Shown: positions 1 to 6,381 of the stretch, piece after piece | How positions within the stretch are numbered: position 1 is the first letter of the stretch | Layout: each line of letters starts with the position of its first letter | Assembly (NCBI GenBank): GCA_937954195.1 | Contig: CALFYR010000151.1 | Location: 1-7,519 of the forward strand | Direction of reading: 5' to 3' | From: an uncultured Dehalococcoidia bacterium | GTDB taxonomy: Bacteria; Chloroflexota; Dehalococcoidia; Tepidiformales; Tepidiformaceae | DNA length: 7,519 nt | Notes under the pieces: generated by a model | The model's database searches: none | What the model saw: only the letters and a program-made list of their open reading frames with translations | Told to the model about the DNA's origin: nothing | Translations under genes and position numbers: made by a program

Positions 1-830
1 TTGGCCTGCATGAGCCCGTTCTGGCCGGTCGTCGCATCCAGCACCAGGATGGTTTCGTGGGGCGCATCGGGGTGGGTGCGCTTCACCACGCGGTCGATCT
101 TCTTCAGTTCTTCCATCAGGTTCGATTTCGTGTGAAGCCGGCCGGCCGTATCGATGATGACCATGTCGGCGGAAGCGTTCTCCGCCGCGGAAAGCGTGTC
201 GAACACCACCGCGCCGGGGTCGGCCCCGGGCTGGTGCGCGATGACCCGGACGCCGGTCCGTTCGCCCCACACCTTCAATTGGTCGGATGCGGCGGCGCGG
301 AATGTGTCCGCCGCGCCGAGGATGACGTTGGCGCCGTCTCGTTTGAAGGCATGGGCCAGCTTCGCGATGGACGTGGTCTTGCCTGCGCCATTTACCCCCA
401 CGACGAGAATGATGAGGCGGGGTGGCGCGTCCGCGCGCGCCCACGCAGCCGGCGTCTCACGCGGCTCGTGAAGGACCGCCACAAGTTCCTCGCGCAGTAA
501 CTCCCGGACGCGGGCGCTTTGCTTCGCCCCCTCGTCCTTCACCTGCGCACGGACCGCGTCGAGGATGGCCGTTGTGGTCTCCAGGCCGGCGTCAGCGCCG
601 ATGAGAATCTCTTCGAGTTCGTCCCAGAGCGAATCATCAAAGTCCGGTCGCTCGAACAACCCGCCCAGGCGGCCGAAGAAGCCGCGCCGCGTGCGTTCGA
701 CGGCACGTTCGGTCTGCTCGTGGACTTCGGCCTTCTCTTCTTCGGTGGGCTCGAATACCTCTTCTTCAGCCAGCGCAACGGCTTCAGCGTCGTTCGAGGT
801 TTCCTGGGGTTTCTTGCGCCAGAATCGCAC
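1..830 (-). CDS. ftsY: Signal recognition particle receptor FtsY (3' end beyond window)
   Basis: FtsY is the SRP-receptor GTPase that docks ribosome-nascent-chain-SRP complexes at the inner face of the membrane. Reading the minus strand from a GTG at 830-828 gives 276 residues before the window edge. The N-terminus is short and acidic (residues 1-45), followed by the conserved RRGFFGRLGGLFE stretch (48-60) and the helical N domain. The GTPase domain then shows Walker A/G1 GVNGAGKT (145-152), DTFRAAA (175-181), G3 DTAGRL (227-232) and LDATTGQN (from about 264). The G4 motif and the last part lie outside the window. The GTG start is supported by GGGAG (836-840) five bases upstream. The acidic A domain is much shorter than in E. 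coli, as in many non-proteobacterial FtsY proteins. Its usual neighbour smc is separated from it here by an opposed Uma2 gene, so ftsY may need its own promoter. The family call is certain. Confidence 0.97.
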   Translation of the reverse strand, partial: MRFWRKKPQETSNDAEAVALAEEEVFEPTEEEKAEVHEQTERAVERTRRGFFGRLGGLFERPDFDDSLWDELEEILIGADAGLETTTAILDAVRAQVKDEGAKQSARVRELLREELVAVLHEPRETPAAWARADAPPRLIILVVGVNGAGKTTSIAKLAHAFKRDGANVILGAADTFRAAASDQLKVWGERTGVRVIAHQPGADPGAVVFDTLSAAENASADMVIIDTAGRLHTKSNLMEELKKIDRVVKRTHPDAPHETILVLDATTGQNGLMQA

Positions 831-859
831 GCGCGCTCCCGGGGGTGTGGATGTCGTTC

Positions 860-888
860 AGGGTAGCGGGTTGCGGGGTAAGGGTCAG
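860..888 (-). promoter_or_regulatory. Possible ftsY promoter (weak match)
   Basis: On the minus strand, CTGACC (888-883) and TACCCT (865-860) are separated by exactly 17 bases and would start transcription about 23 bases before the ftsY GTG. The hexamers match the sigma70 consensus at only 4/6 and 3/6, so spacing and location carry most of the case. An own promoter makes sense because the Uma2 gene interrupts the smc-ftsY order. Read-through from smc is the alternative. Confidence 0.3.
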
Positions 889-893
889 TTCGA

Positions 894-913
894 ATGCTGT
901 ATGCTCGCAGCAT
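894..913 (+). repeat. 6-bp inverted repeat across the Uma2 gene start
   Basis: ATGCTG (894-899) and CAGCAT (908-913) are perfect inverted arms around the 8-base spacer TATGCTCG. The element spans both candidate start codons of the Uma2 gene. The spacer contains TATGCT (900-905), which could be a -10 box six bases before the ATG at 912. A 6-bp stem can arise by chance, so a role is uncertain. Confidence 0.35.
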
Positions 914-1484
914 GGCGACTGCTGTTACCGAATCCCTGTTGACCGCTGAGGAATTCGCCAGGCTTAGGGAACCGCGTGATGGCGGCAAGATGGAGCTTGT
1001 CCGCGGAAAGGTTGTGACATTCATGCCAGTGAGCGGCAAGCATGGAGAAATCCAGGTTGACCTGGCGTCGGCCCTTAAGGCCTTTCTTGGCTCGGCTGGC
1101 GATGGCCGAGCTACGGTTGAGATCGGCTACATCCTCCGGCGTGAACCGGACCTCGTCCGAGGGCCAGATGTTTCGATCGCTCCGGCATCGCTCCTGGTGG
1201 ATGGCAAGCTCCCGGATACAGGGTTCCTCGATGGCGTTCCGCTCCTCGCCGTGGAGGTCGTTTCGCCGAACGACACTGAGCGTGACGTCCTTGAGAAGGT
1301 CGGCGAATACCTCGATGCTGGCGTCCGTCGTGTGTGGCTGGTCCGGACGCGTCACCGCGATGTCGTGGTGTACCGCAACGACGGGGGCGTTCGAGCCTTC
1401 TCGGCAGATGAGCGGCTGGGCAGCGACGAGGCCGGACTCGAAACGCCAGGTCTCGATATCGCTATCGGCGAGCTGTTCGATTAG
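912..1484 (+). CDS. Uma2 family (DUF820) PD-(D/E)XK-fold protein
   Basis: This is a 190-residue protein of the Uma2/DUF820 family, which has a restriction-endonuclease-like fold and is abundant in Cyanobacteria, Chloroflexota and Deinococcus. The biological role of the family is poorly known. Visible features are the N-terminal LTAEEF element (10-15), the G-KMELVRGK strand-turn (25-33), GPDVSI with the probable first acid D86, the core AVEVVSP with E115, and K129 in the following helix. The C-terminal strands GVRRVWLV and VVVYR complete the fold. The acidic and lysine positions look intact, so the nuclease centre may be functional; this is inferred from family pattern only. I chose the ATG at 912 because the protein then begins in the usual family way. 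An in-frame ATG at 894 has AAGGG nine bases upstream and would add six residues. The gene opposes both neighbours, and its TAG overlaps the smc stop codon. It looks like an insertion into the rnc-smc-ftsY order. Confidence 0.9.
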   Translation: MATAVTESLLTAEEFARLREPRDGGKMELVRGKVVTFMPVSGKHGEIQVDLASALKAFLGSAGDGRATVEIGYILRREPDLVRGPDVSIAPASLLVDGKLPDTGFLDGVPLLAVEVVSPNDTERDVLEKVGEYLDAGVRRVWLVRTRHRDVVVYRNDGGVRAFSADERLGSDEAGLETPGLDIAIGELFD

Positions 1485-4400
1485 TTCTGGTGCTGCGGCA
1501 CATCCGATAGGCGGAGGCTGAGCACCTTCGAAACACCATCTCGCCCCATGGAGACGCCGTAGATCGCATCGGCGACCTCGATCGTGCGGCGGTTGTGCGT
1601 CACCACCAGGAACTGCGTCTTCTCGGAGAGCTTGCGAAGCGCGGCGGTGAACCGTCCGACGTTTGCCTCATCGAGGGCGGCGTCGACTTCGTCGAGCACG
1701 CAGAACGGGGCGGGGTTCGCGCTCAGCAGGGCGAAGAGCAGCGCCACCGCAGTGAGCGACCGCTCACCACCTGAAAGCAGGCTCAGGCTCTTGATGCGCT
1801 TGCCGGGCGGTTGCGCTTCGATGTCGATTCCGGCCTCGGCGATGTTGTCCGGGTCCGTCAGCATCAGGCTCGCCGTGCCGCCGCCGAAGAAGGACTGGAA
1901 GTACTCGCCGAACGCCGTATTCACCGTCGCGAAGGTGGTCGTGAAACGAGACCGGATCTCCTCGTTGAGGTCGGAGATCGCCGAACGCAGCTGGATTTCG
2001 GCGTCGTTCAGGTCGGCCAGCTGCGTCGTGAGGAATTCATGCCGTTCGCGGAACTCGCGGAAATCGTCGGGGGCTTCGGCGTTGATGGCTCCCAGCCGGC
2101 GGATCTGTCGGCGAAGTTCCTCGATTCGCTGGCGCATCTCCTCAAGGTTGAGTTCGGCGCCGCCCTGGATACGCGGCGTCTCCATCTCCGGCTCGAACAA
2201 GGGTTCCGCGTGGACCGCCTCATCGAACGGGACGACCCGTCCGTCGCGGTCGATGGCAAGACCCTCTCGCTGCATTTCAAGGCGCAGGTGTTCGATGTGC
2301 TCTTCGGTGCGCGCGAGCTCCGCTTCCTGGTCCAGCCGCTTCCGGTCGACGTTCAGCAGTGACGCCTGCGCCTCGTTGTACTCGTCCTGGATGGTGCGCT
2401 CGTGGTTCTCCAGGCGGTGGAGTTCGTCGCGGTCGGGCGCCGCGTCTTCGGTGAAGCGCGACTGTTCGGTCCGGATCGCCTCCAGCTCGCGGGCGAGCTT
2501 GGAAAGGCGCTCGTCGATCACGCTGCCCTCGAGCTCAAGGTTCCGGGCCTGCAGGCGCTTTGCGGCGATCTGGCCATCGAGGCGCTCGATCGCCTTGTCG
2601 TGCTGTTCACGCATCGCGACGAGCGTGCGCCGCTCGCCTTCCACGCTGGCGAGCTTGGCACTGGCTTCGGAAACAGCCCGCAAGGCGGCCTCACGGCGCT
2701 CCGTGGCCGCTGCGAGTTGCTCATCGAGGCCTTCCATTTCGGCCCGCCGTTCGTCGCGGCGCTGTTGAAGTTGCGCGGCGGCGAGTTCGGCCTGGGCAAT
2801 CTGGCTCTCGCGCGTCTCACGTTCGCGGCGAATGTCGGCGCGCTTGGAACGAAGGGCGTCGAGGTCGCGGCGGATGCGGCGGAGACGCTCCTTCTCCTTC
2901 TCCAGGTCGAACCGTGCGCCTTCCAGGGCGCGGCGAGTCATCTCGTACTCTGCTTCGGCTTCGCGCGAGCGCCTCGCCACCTGGTCGATGGCGGCCCGGG
3001 CGTTCGCGATGCGATCGGCACTGATGGCGGTGCGGCTGCGCAGCTCTTCGATGCGCTCCGGAAGCTCTTCGAGTTCGCGCTGACGGATGAACTCGCCCTC
3101 GTCGGCGCCGGTGGAGCCGCCCGCGATGACGCCGGTCGGCTCGATGTACACGCCATCAAGCGTGACCACGGAGCCGAGGGATCGACGGATCATACGGAGG
3201 CCCGCCTGAACGTCTTCGCAGACGATGACCCGGCCGAGAAGCGTATCGACCAGCGGCTTCATGCGCTGGTCGCAGCGCACGAGCTTGGCGGCGACTCCAA
3301 CCACGCCCCGCTCCTTCTGGAGGTTCAGTGGGTACACATGGCGCACCGAGTCGAGCGGGAGGAACTGGGCACGGCCCTGCTTGCGGCGCTGCAACGTGGC
3401 AATCGCGTCGAGGGCGACCGCTTCGTTCTCCACGATGATGGCGTGGAGGCGCTGTTCGAGGGCGGCGTTAATTGCCACCTCAAGGCCCTGCGGCACCTTC
3501 AGCTGGCGGGAGAGCAACCCGACCACGCCCGGAAGCTCGGGCGGTTCGCCCATGCTGCCGGGTTCAAATTCCTCAATGAGCGCCTGGCCCATGATGAGCA
3601 CGTTGCGCGTGCCCGCGGCCACGCCGTCGTGCTCGGCCTGGACTCGCCGCAGCGCGTCCAGCCGGCCCTCCAGGTGGTCGAGCTCGCGGAGGTCCTGGTT
3701 GCCGGCCGCCTCGAACTCGCGCACTTCTTCCTGAACACGAATGAGCTGTTCGCGGGCGGCTTCGGCTTCCTCGCGGGCTTCCTCGAGCCGCACTTCGCCA
3801 TCGGCAACGGCCGCACGGGCCTCGGAGGAACGGCGGCGATAGCCGAGCAGTTCGACAATGACCTGCTTGCGGCGAGCGACCATTTGCTCCAGCTCGCGCT
3901 CAAGGTCCGCGATTCGCCGCTGGGCAGATTCGATATCCGCCGACATTGCGTTCGCGCGGCGGTCGTCGCCATCGGCCCCGTCACGGAGCTCACCGACCTT
4001 GCTGCGGACGGCCGAGTAGTCACGCTCGGCCGCATCCAGCTCCTGGCGGCAACGGGCCATGGCATCGCGGGCAGATTCAGCCTCGCCCGTGACCTCGACA
4101 TTACGGCTCCGGTCATCGACGTCGTTCGAAACGAGCGAGAGGCGCTCCGCTTCGAGCGCTTCGAGTTCGAGCCGCACTTCTTCACGCCGGCCGGAGACCA
4201 TGGCGTGGCGCTCCCGATCCAGGGCGACCGCTTGCTCGGTGGCCGCCAGGCGCTGCTCGATCTCCGTGGTCTGTGTATCGCGCCTCGATATCGCATCCCT
4301 GCGCTTGCGGATCTCTTCGGAAAGCGCGCGGAGCTGCTCACGGAGCTGCGTGACGCGCTGGGCGGCTGCGGCGTTCTCGGCGTTGCCCTGGTCCAGCGAA

Positions 4401-5137
4401 GCCCGGACGCGGGCGAGGGTGTTCTGGGCGTCGTCCCAGAGCTGCGTGTAGTAGGCACGCAACAGCTCCATGAGCTCCGCGCTGAGACGCTTATGTTCGG
4501 CGGCGCGTTCGGCCTGGCGGTTCAGCTGTGCCAGGCGCGGCTCTATCTCCTGGATGATGAGCGAAACCCGGCCGATGTTGTCGCGCGTCGCGGCCAGGCG
4601 GTCCTGGGCTTCCTTGATCTTCAGCCGGAACCGCTTCACGTCGGCTGCTTCATCGAGGAACGAGCGCCGCTCATCCGGCGACATGCTCAGCACTTCATCG
4701 ACAAGGCCCTGGCCCATGATCGAGTAGCTGTTCTGGCCGACATCGCCCTTCATCAGCAGGTCGATAACGTCGCGCAGACGGACGCGGCTCCCGTTCAGCA
4801 GGTACTCGGAGTCGCCGTTGCGGTAGACGCGGCGGGCAATCTCGACCTCCGAGAAGTCGAGCGGCAGCCAGCGCTCTTCGTTGTCCAGCGTGAGCGCGAC
4901 TTCGGCCATTCCGACAGCCGCGCGGTCCTTCGTGCCAGCGAAAATCACGTCTTCTTGCTTTTTCGCGCGCAGGAGGCGGGAACTCTGTTCGCCCAGCACC
5001 CAGCGGATAGCGTCCGAGACGTTGCTTTTGCCCGAGCCGTTGGGGCCAACCACCGCGGTAATACCGGGCTGGTAATCGAAGTTCGTCCGGTTGGCGAAAC
5101 TCTTGAAACCCTGGATGGAGAGCCGTTTCAGGTACAT
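1481..5137 (-). CDS. smc: Chromosome segregation/condensation ATPase SMC
   Basis: This is a full-length SMC of 1218 residues (family usually about 1150-1200). SMC dimers organise and individualise the chromosome, normally with ScpA and ScpB, which are not in this window. The N-terminal head has the Walker A motif GPNGSGKS (31-38) and MGQGLVDEVL (141-150) around the Q-loop region. A first coiled coil spans roughly 165-505. The hinge (about 535-685) includes GVVGLLSRQL and a Gly-rich GVYIEPTGVIAGGS segment. A second coiled coil spans roughly 685-1040. The C-terminal head has the ABC signature LSGGE (1121-1125), Walker B FCVLDEVD with catalytic E1150, the D-loop near 1154-1159, and the switch His in VVTHN (H1181). 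All ATPase motifs are intact. The ATG start has GGAAGG six bases upstream and lies two bases after the rnc stop, so the two genes are probably co-transcribed and translationally coupled. The TAA stop overlaps the opposing Uma2 stop. No terminator follows before the Uma2 gene. Confidence 0.98.
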   Translation of the reverse strand: MYLKRLSIQGFKSFANRTNFDYQPGITAVVGPNGSGKSNVSDAIRWVLGEQSSRLLRAKKQEDVIFAGTKDRAAVGMAEVALTLDNEERWLPLDFSEVEIARRVYRNGDSEYLLNGSRVRLRDVIDLLMKGDVGQNSYSIMGQGLVDEVLSMSPDERRSFLDEAADVKRFRLKIKEAQDRLAATRDNIGRVSLIIQEIEPRLAQLNRQAERAAEHKRLSAELMELLRAYYTQLWDDAQNTLARVRASLDQGNAENAAAAQRVTQLREQLRALSEEIRKRRDAISRRDTQTTEIEQRLAATEQAVALDRERHAMVSGRREEVRLELEALEAERLSLVSNDVDDRSRNVEVTGEAESARDAMARCRQELDAAERDYSAVRSKVGELRDGADGDDRRANAMSADIESAQRRIADLERELEQMVARRKQVIVELLGYRRRSSEARAAVADGEVRLEEAREEAEAAREQLIRVQEEVREFEAAGNQDLRELDHLEGRLDALRRVQAEHDGVAAGTRNVLIMGQALIEEFEPGSMGEPPELPGVVGLLSRQLKVPQGLEVAINAALEQRLHAIIVENEAVALDAIATLQRRKQGRAQFLPLDSVRHVYPLNLQKERGVVGVAAKLVRCDQRMKPLVDTLLGRVIVCEDVQAGLRMIRRSLGSVVTLDGVYIEPTGVIAGGSTGADEGEFIRQRELEELPERIEELRSRTAISADRIANARAAIDQVARRSREAEAEYEMTRRALEGARFDLEKEKERLRRIRRDLDALRSKRADIRRERETRESQIAQAELAAAQLQQRRDERRAEMEGLDEQLAAATERREAALRAVSEASAKLASVEGERRTLVAMREQHDKAIERLDGQIAAKRLQARNLELEGSVIDERLSKLARELEAIRTEQSRFTEDAAPDRDELHRLENHERTIQDEYNEAQASLLNVDRKRLDQEAELARTEEHIEHLRLEMQREGLAIDRDGRVVPFDEAVHAEPLFEPEMETPRIQGGAELNLEEMRQRIEELRRQIRRLGAINAEAPDDFREFRERHEFLTTQLADLNDAEIQLRSAISDLNEEIRSRFTTTFATVNTAFGEYFQSFFGGGTASLMLTDPDNIAEAGIDIEAQPPGKRIKSLSLLSGGERSLTAVALLFALLSANPAPFCVLDEVDAALDEANVGRFTAALRKLSEKTQFLVVTHNRRTIEVADAIYGVSMGRDGVSKVLSLRLSDVPQHQN

Positions 5138-5139
5138 GG

Positions 5140-5859
5140 CTAGCCTTCCGCCCGTGAATGGGTGGTGAACCAGGCGACGGCTTCCTGGGCTGCTGCTTGC
5201 TGAGCTTCGCGCTTGCTGCGTCCCTCGCCCCGACCGAGGGTTTCGCCTGCCGCGCGCACCTCAACAACGAACCTGCGATGGGGCGAACCCATCGCGTCCT
5301 CAACCGTCACATATTCGGGCGGTTCGTGCCAGCGCGCCTGCACCAGGTGCTGTAACGAACTCTTCGGGTCGACCTGCACACCGCTTCTGCGAATCTGCTC
5401 GAGTTCGGGCTTGAGCAGGCGGCGAGTGAGTGATTTGGCGGCGCGATAGCCGTGCGCGCGATAGACGGCGCCAACGAGCGCTTCCAGCGCCCCGGCCAGG
5501 TTGCGGTCCCGGTTTCGGCCACCGGCGGCTTCTTCGCCCCGTCCCAGGATCATGTATTCGCCGAGCCCGAGGCGGGCCGCGACCTTCGCCAGGCTCGTGC
5601 CCCGCACGATGTCGGCGCGCATACGGGTGAGTTCGCCTTCGCCGGCGTTGGGGAACGCATCGAACAGCACAGCGGCGATGACCATGCCCAGCACCGAATC
5701 GCCAAGGAACTCGAGGCGCTCGTTGGAAAGCGCCGATGCATCGGCTTCGTTCAGATAGGATGCGTGAGTGAGGGCCTCCCCAAGGAGGTCGTCGGGCATT
5801 GGCCTGACACCCAGGCTTGCGACGAGTTCGCGGACATCCGTCGAAGTGGCCAGTGCCAC
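5140..5859 (-). CDS. rnc: Ribonuclease III, with an atypical active-site residue
   Basis: RNase III cleaves double-stranded RNA in rRNA and mRNA processing. The 239-residue protein has the signature NERLEFLGD (46-54), giving E47, E50 and D54, equivalent to E38, E41 and D45 of E. coli. E74 in GEGELTRMRA corresponds to E65, and E126 to E117. The remaining metal ligand, D114 in E. coli (motif LADxxEA), is replaced: the sequence reads NLAGALEAL and residue 123 is Gly (GGG, complement of 5491-5493). A C-terminal double-stranded-RNA-binding domain (about 163-233) is complete and ends in a typical GRSKREAQQAAAQEAV helix. The start is a GTG with GGAGGG (5868-5863) close upstream. A good promoter lies about 70 bases further up, and two hairpins occupy the leader. 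smc follows after two bases. The family call is certain; catalytic strength is an open question because of G123. Confidence 0.96.
   Translation of the reverse strand: MALATSTDVRELVASLGVRPMPDDLLGEALTHASYLNEADASALSNERLEFLGDSVLGMVIAAVLFDAFPNAGEGELTRMRADIVRGTSLAKVAARLGLGEYMILGRGEEAAGGRNRDRNLAGALEALVGAVYRAHGYRAAKSLTRRLLKPELEQIRRSGVQVDPKSSLQHLVQARWHEPPEYVTVEDAMGSPHRRFVVEVRAAGETLGRGEGRSKREAQQAAAQEAVAWFTTHSRAEG
5144..5149 (-). promoter_or_regulatory. smc ribosome binding site inside the end of rnc
   Basis: GGAAGG on the minus strand lies six bases before the smc ATG and within the last codons of rnc. With only two bases between the rnc TAG and the smc ATG, ribosomes finishing rnc would be close to the smc start. 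This fits translational coupling and supports the smc start. Confidence 0.75.
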
Positions 5860-5862
5860 GTA

Positions 5863-5868
5863 CCCTCC
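5863..5868 (-). promoter_or_regulatory. rnc ribosome binding site
   Basis: GGAGGG on the minus strand precedes the GTG at 5859 by a short spacer, about four bases from the GGAGG core. It decides the GTG start over the internal ATG at residue 21. It directly abuts the 3' arm of the leader hairpin at 5869-5886, so folding could affect ribosome access. Confidence 0.7.
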
Positions 5869-5886
5869 CGCCCGCCAATGCGGGCG
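5869..5886 (-). repeat. rnc leader hairpin 2 (next to ribosome binding site)
   Basis: On the minus strand CGCCCGC, loop ATTG and GCGGGCG form a perfect 7-bp GC-only stem with a four-base loop. The 3' arm ends at the base preceding the rnc ribosome binding site. No U-tract follows, so it is not a terminator. Such a stable element in the leader of an RNase III gene may be a regulatory or self-cleavage structure; that is inference. Confidence 0.6.
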
Positions 5887-5887
5887 T

Positions 5888-5913
5888 CCGGCGGGCCCCG
5901 TGCGCCCGGCCGG
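5888..5913 (-). repeat. rnc leader hairpin 1
   Basis: On the minus strand the arms are CCGG + CGGGC and GCCCG + CCGG. They make a 9-bp GC-rich stem with one bulged base (5909) and a seven-base loop (5903-5897). It lies one base upstream of leader hairpin 2, so the two could stack or compete. Both fall between the predicted rnc transcription start and the ribosome binding site. Confidence 0.5.
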
Positions 5914-5932
5914 TTAGGAATTGCTAAAGCGC

Positions 5933-5938
5933 TATAAT
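5933..5938 (+). promoter_or_regulatory. Possible -10 box for the divergent zinc-protein operon
   Basis: A perfect TATAAT on the plus strand lies about 60 bases before the chosen start of the first zinc-protein gene. No recognisable -35 hexamer lies 16-18 bases upstream (that region reads CCGGTT) and there is no TG extension. It would therefore be weak or activator dependent. It overlaps the -10 box of the minus-strand rnc promoter by two bases, so the two promoters could exclude one another. Confidence 0.4.
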
Positions 5939-5966
5939 CATATGGAGCGCGTTCACCGCGAGTCAA
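5937..5966 (-). promoter_or_regulatory. Promoter of the rnc-smc operon
   Basis: On the minus strand TTGACT (5966-5961) and TATGAT (5942-5937) each match the sigma70 consensus at 5/6 and are separated by 18 bases. Transcription would start near 5930, leaving a leader of about 70 bases. It is the best promoter in the window. Its -35 box overlaps one arm of the inverted repeat at 5955-5987. Confidence 0.7.
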
Positions 5967-5987
5967 GGTTTGCAGTATGCTCGCGGT
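5955..5987. repeat. 8-bp inverted repeat: operator or leader hairpin
   Basis: ACCGCGAG (5955-5962) and CTCGCGGT (5980-5987) are perfect inverted arms separated by 17 bases. As DNA it could be an operator: its left arm overlaps the -35 box of the rnc promoter. As RNA on the plus strand it would be an 8-bp stem whose 3' arm overlaps GGTAGG, the likely ribosome binding site of the first zinc-protein gene. The repeat is certain; its function is not known. Confidence 0.6.
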
Positions 5988-5997
5988 AGGTTCATCA

Positions 5998-6381
5998 ATG
6001 TCGACAACCGAGGCCAAACCGACCTGTTTCGTCTGCTCACTCGAAGTCGCGGCGCACATGGAGGCGCACTGCAACACGTGCGGGAACCTCTACCACCTGA
6101 ATTCCCGGGTCGACATGCCCGGCGACGACTGCGGACAGGTGTGGATTAACGAAGAGCACCTGAGCCTGCAATTCGCCTGCAATACCTGTCTGAACCCGAC
6201 CGCCAACATGGACCCGGACGAAGTGGTGGACCTGGTGGAGGCGGCCCAGGCGGCGGACCTGGATGCTGCCGCGCTGGAAGCAGCGGCGGCGGCCGGCCGG
6301 GTACGTTCGCGCCGCACGGCGGGAGGCACGCTCCTCTTCCGGCTGGGTGATGTGCTCGACTACGCGCGGGAACGTGCGTGA
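5998..6381 (+). CDS. C4HC3 zinc-module protein with excisionase-like C-terminal tail (gene A)
   Basis: I do not recognise a named family. From the ATG at 5998 the protein has 127 residues. The first half holds eight potential zinc ligands in the order C10, C13, C25, C28, H33, C45, C61, C64, that is C-x2-C-x11-C-x2-C-x4-H-x11-C-x15-C-x2-C. This is the C4HC3 ligand order of cross-brace PHD and RING-type fingers, with a longer H-to-C gap than PHD. The second half (about 74-126) is Ala-rich and helical, then reads GRVRSRR-x-GG-x-LLFR-x-GDVLDYARER. That resembles the wing and last helix of excisionase/MerR-like DNA-binding domains, so the protein may be a zinc-containing regulator; this is inference. 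There is no signal peptide or membrane segment. I chose 5998 for GGTAGG seven bases upstream; an in-frame ATG at 5977 would add seven residues but lies in the loop of an inverted repeat. Its stop overlaps the next start by four bases. Confidence 0.8.
   Translation: MSTTEAKPTCFVCSLEVAAHMEAHCNTCGNLYHLNSRVDMPGDDCGQVWINEEHLSLQFACNTCLNPTANMDPDEVVDLVEAAQAADLDAAALEAAAAAGRVRSRRTAGGTLLFRLGDVLDYARERA

Noticed and set aside
539..1039. Minus-strand frame of 166 codons spanning the ftsY start and the Uma2 5' end
   Set aside because: It overlaps the well-supported ftsY N-terminus in another frame and has Ser/Arg-rich composition without family features.
885..1355. Minus-strand frame of 156 codons opposite the Uma2 gene
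   Set aside because: It is the antisense of a recognisable Uma2 protein with no ribosome binding site or domain of its own.
1489..1526. Inverted arms GGTGCT and AGCACC near the smc 3' end as a possible terminator
   Set aside because: The 6-bp arms are 26 bases apart, lie within smc coding sequence and have no U-tract.
3499..4458. Minus-strand open frame of 319 codons inside smc in another frame
   Set aside because: It reads as Ser/Arg/Pro-rich low-complexity sequence typical of an out-of-frame translation of the coiled coil, with no start context.
2402..5143. Very long plus-strand open frame (913 codons) opposite smc
   Set aside because: It lies entirely antisense to an smc gene with every motif intact. 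Its translation shows no domain, and long antisense frames are expected in GC-rich coding DNA.
5452..5937. Plus-strand frame of 161 codons opposite rnc
   Set aside because: It is antisense to a clear RNase III; the sequence shows no recognisable domain.
5975..5984. The 10-mer GTATGCTCGC, present at 899-908 and again here, near the starts of the Uma2 gene and gene A
   Set aside because: Many 10-mers are expected to recur by chance in a window this size, and flanking bases do not match, so a shared regulatory site is not supported.
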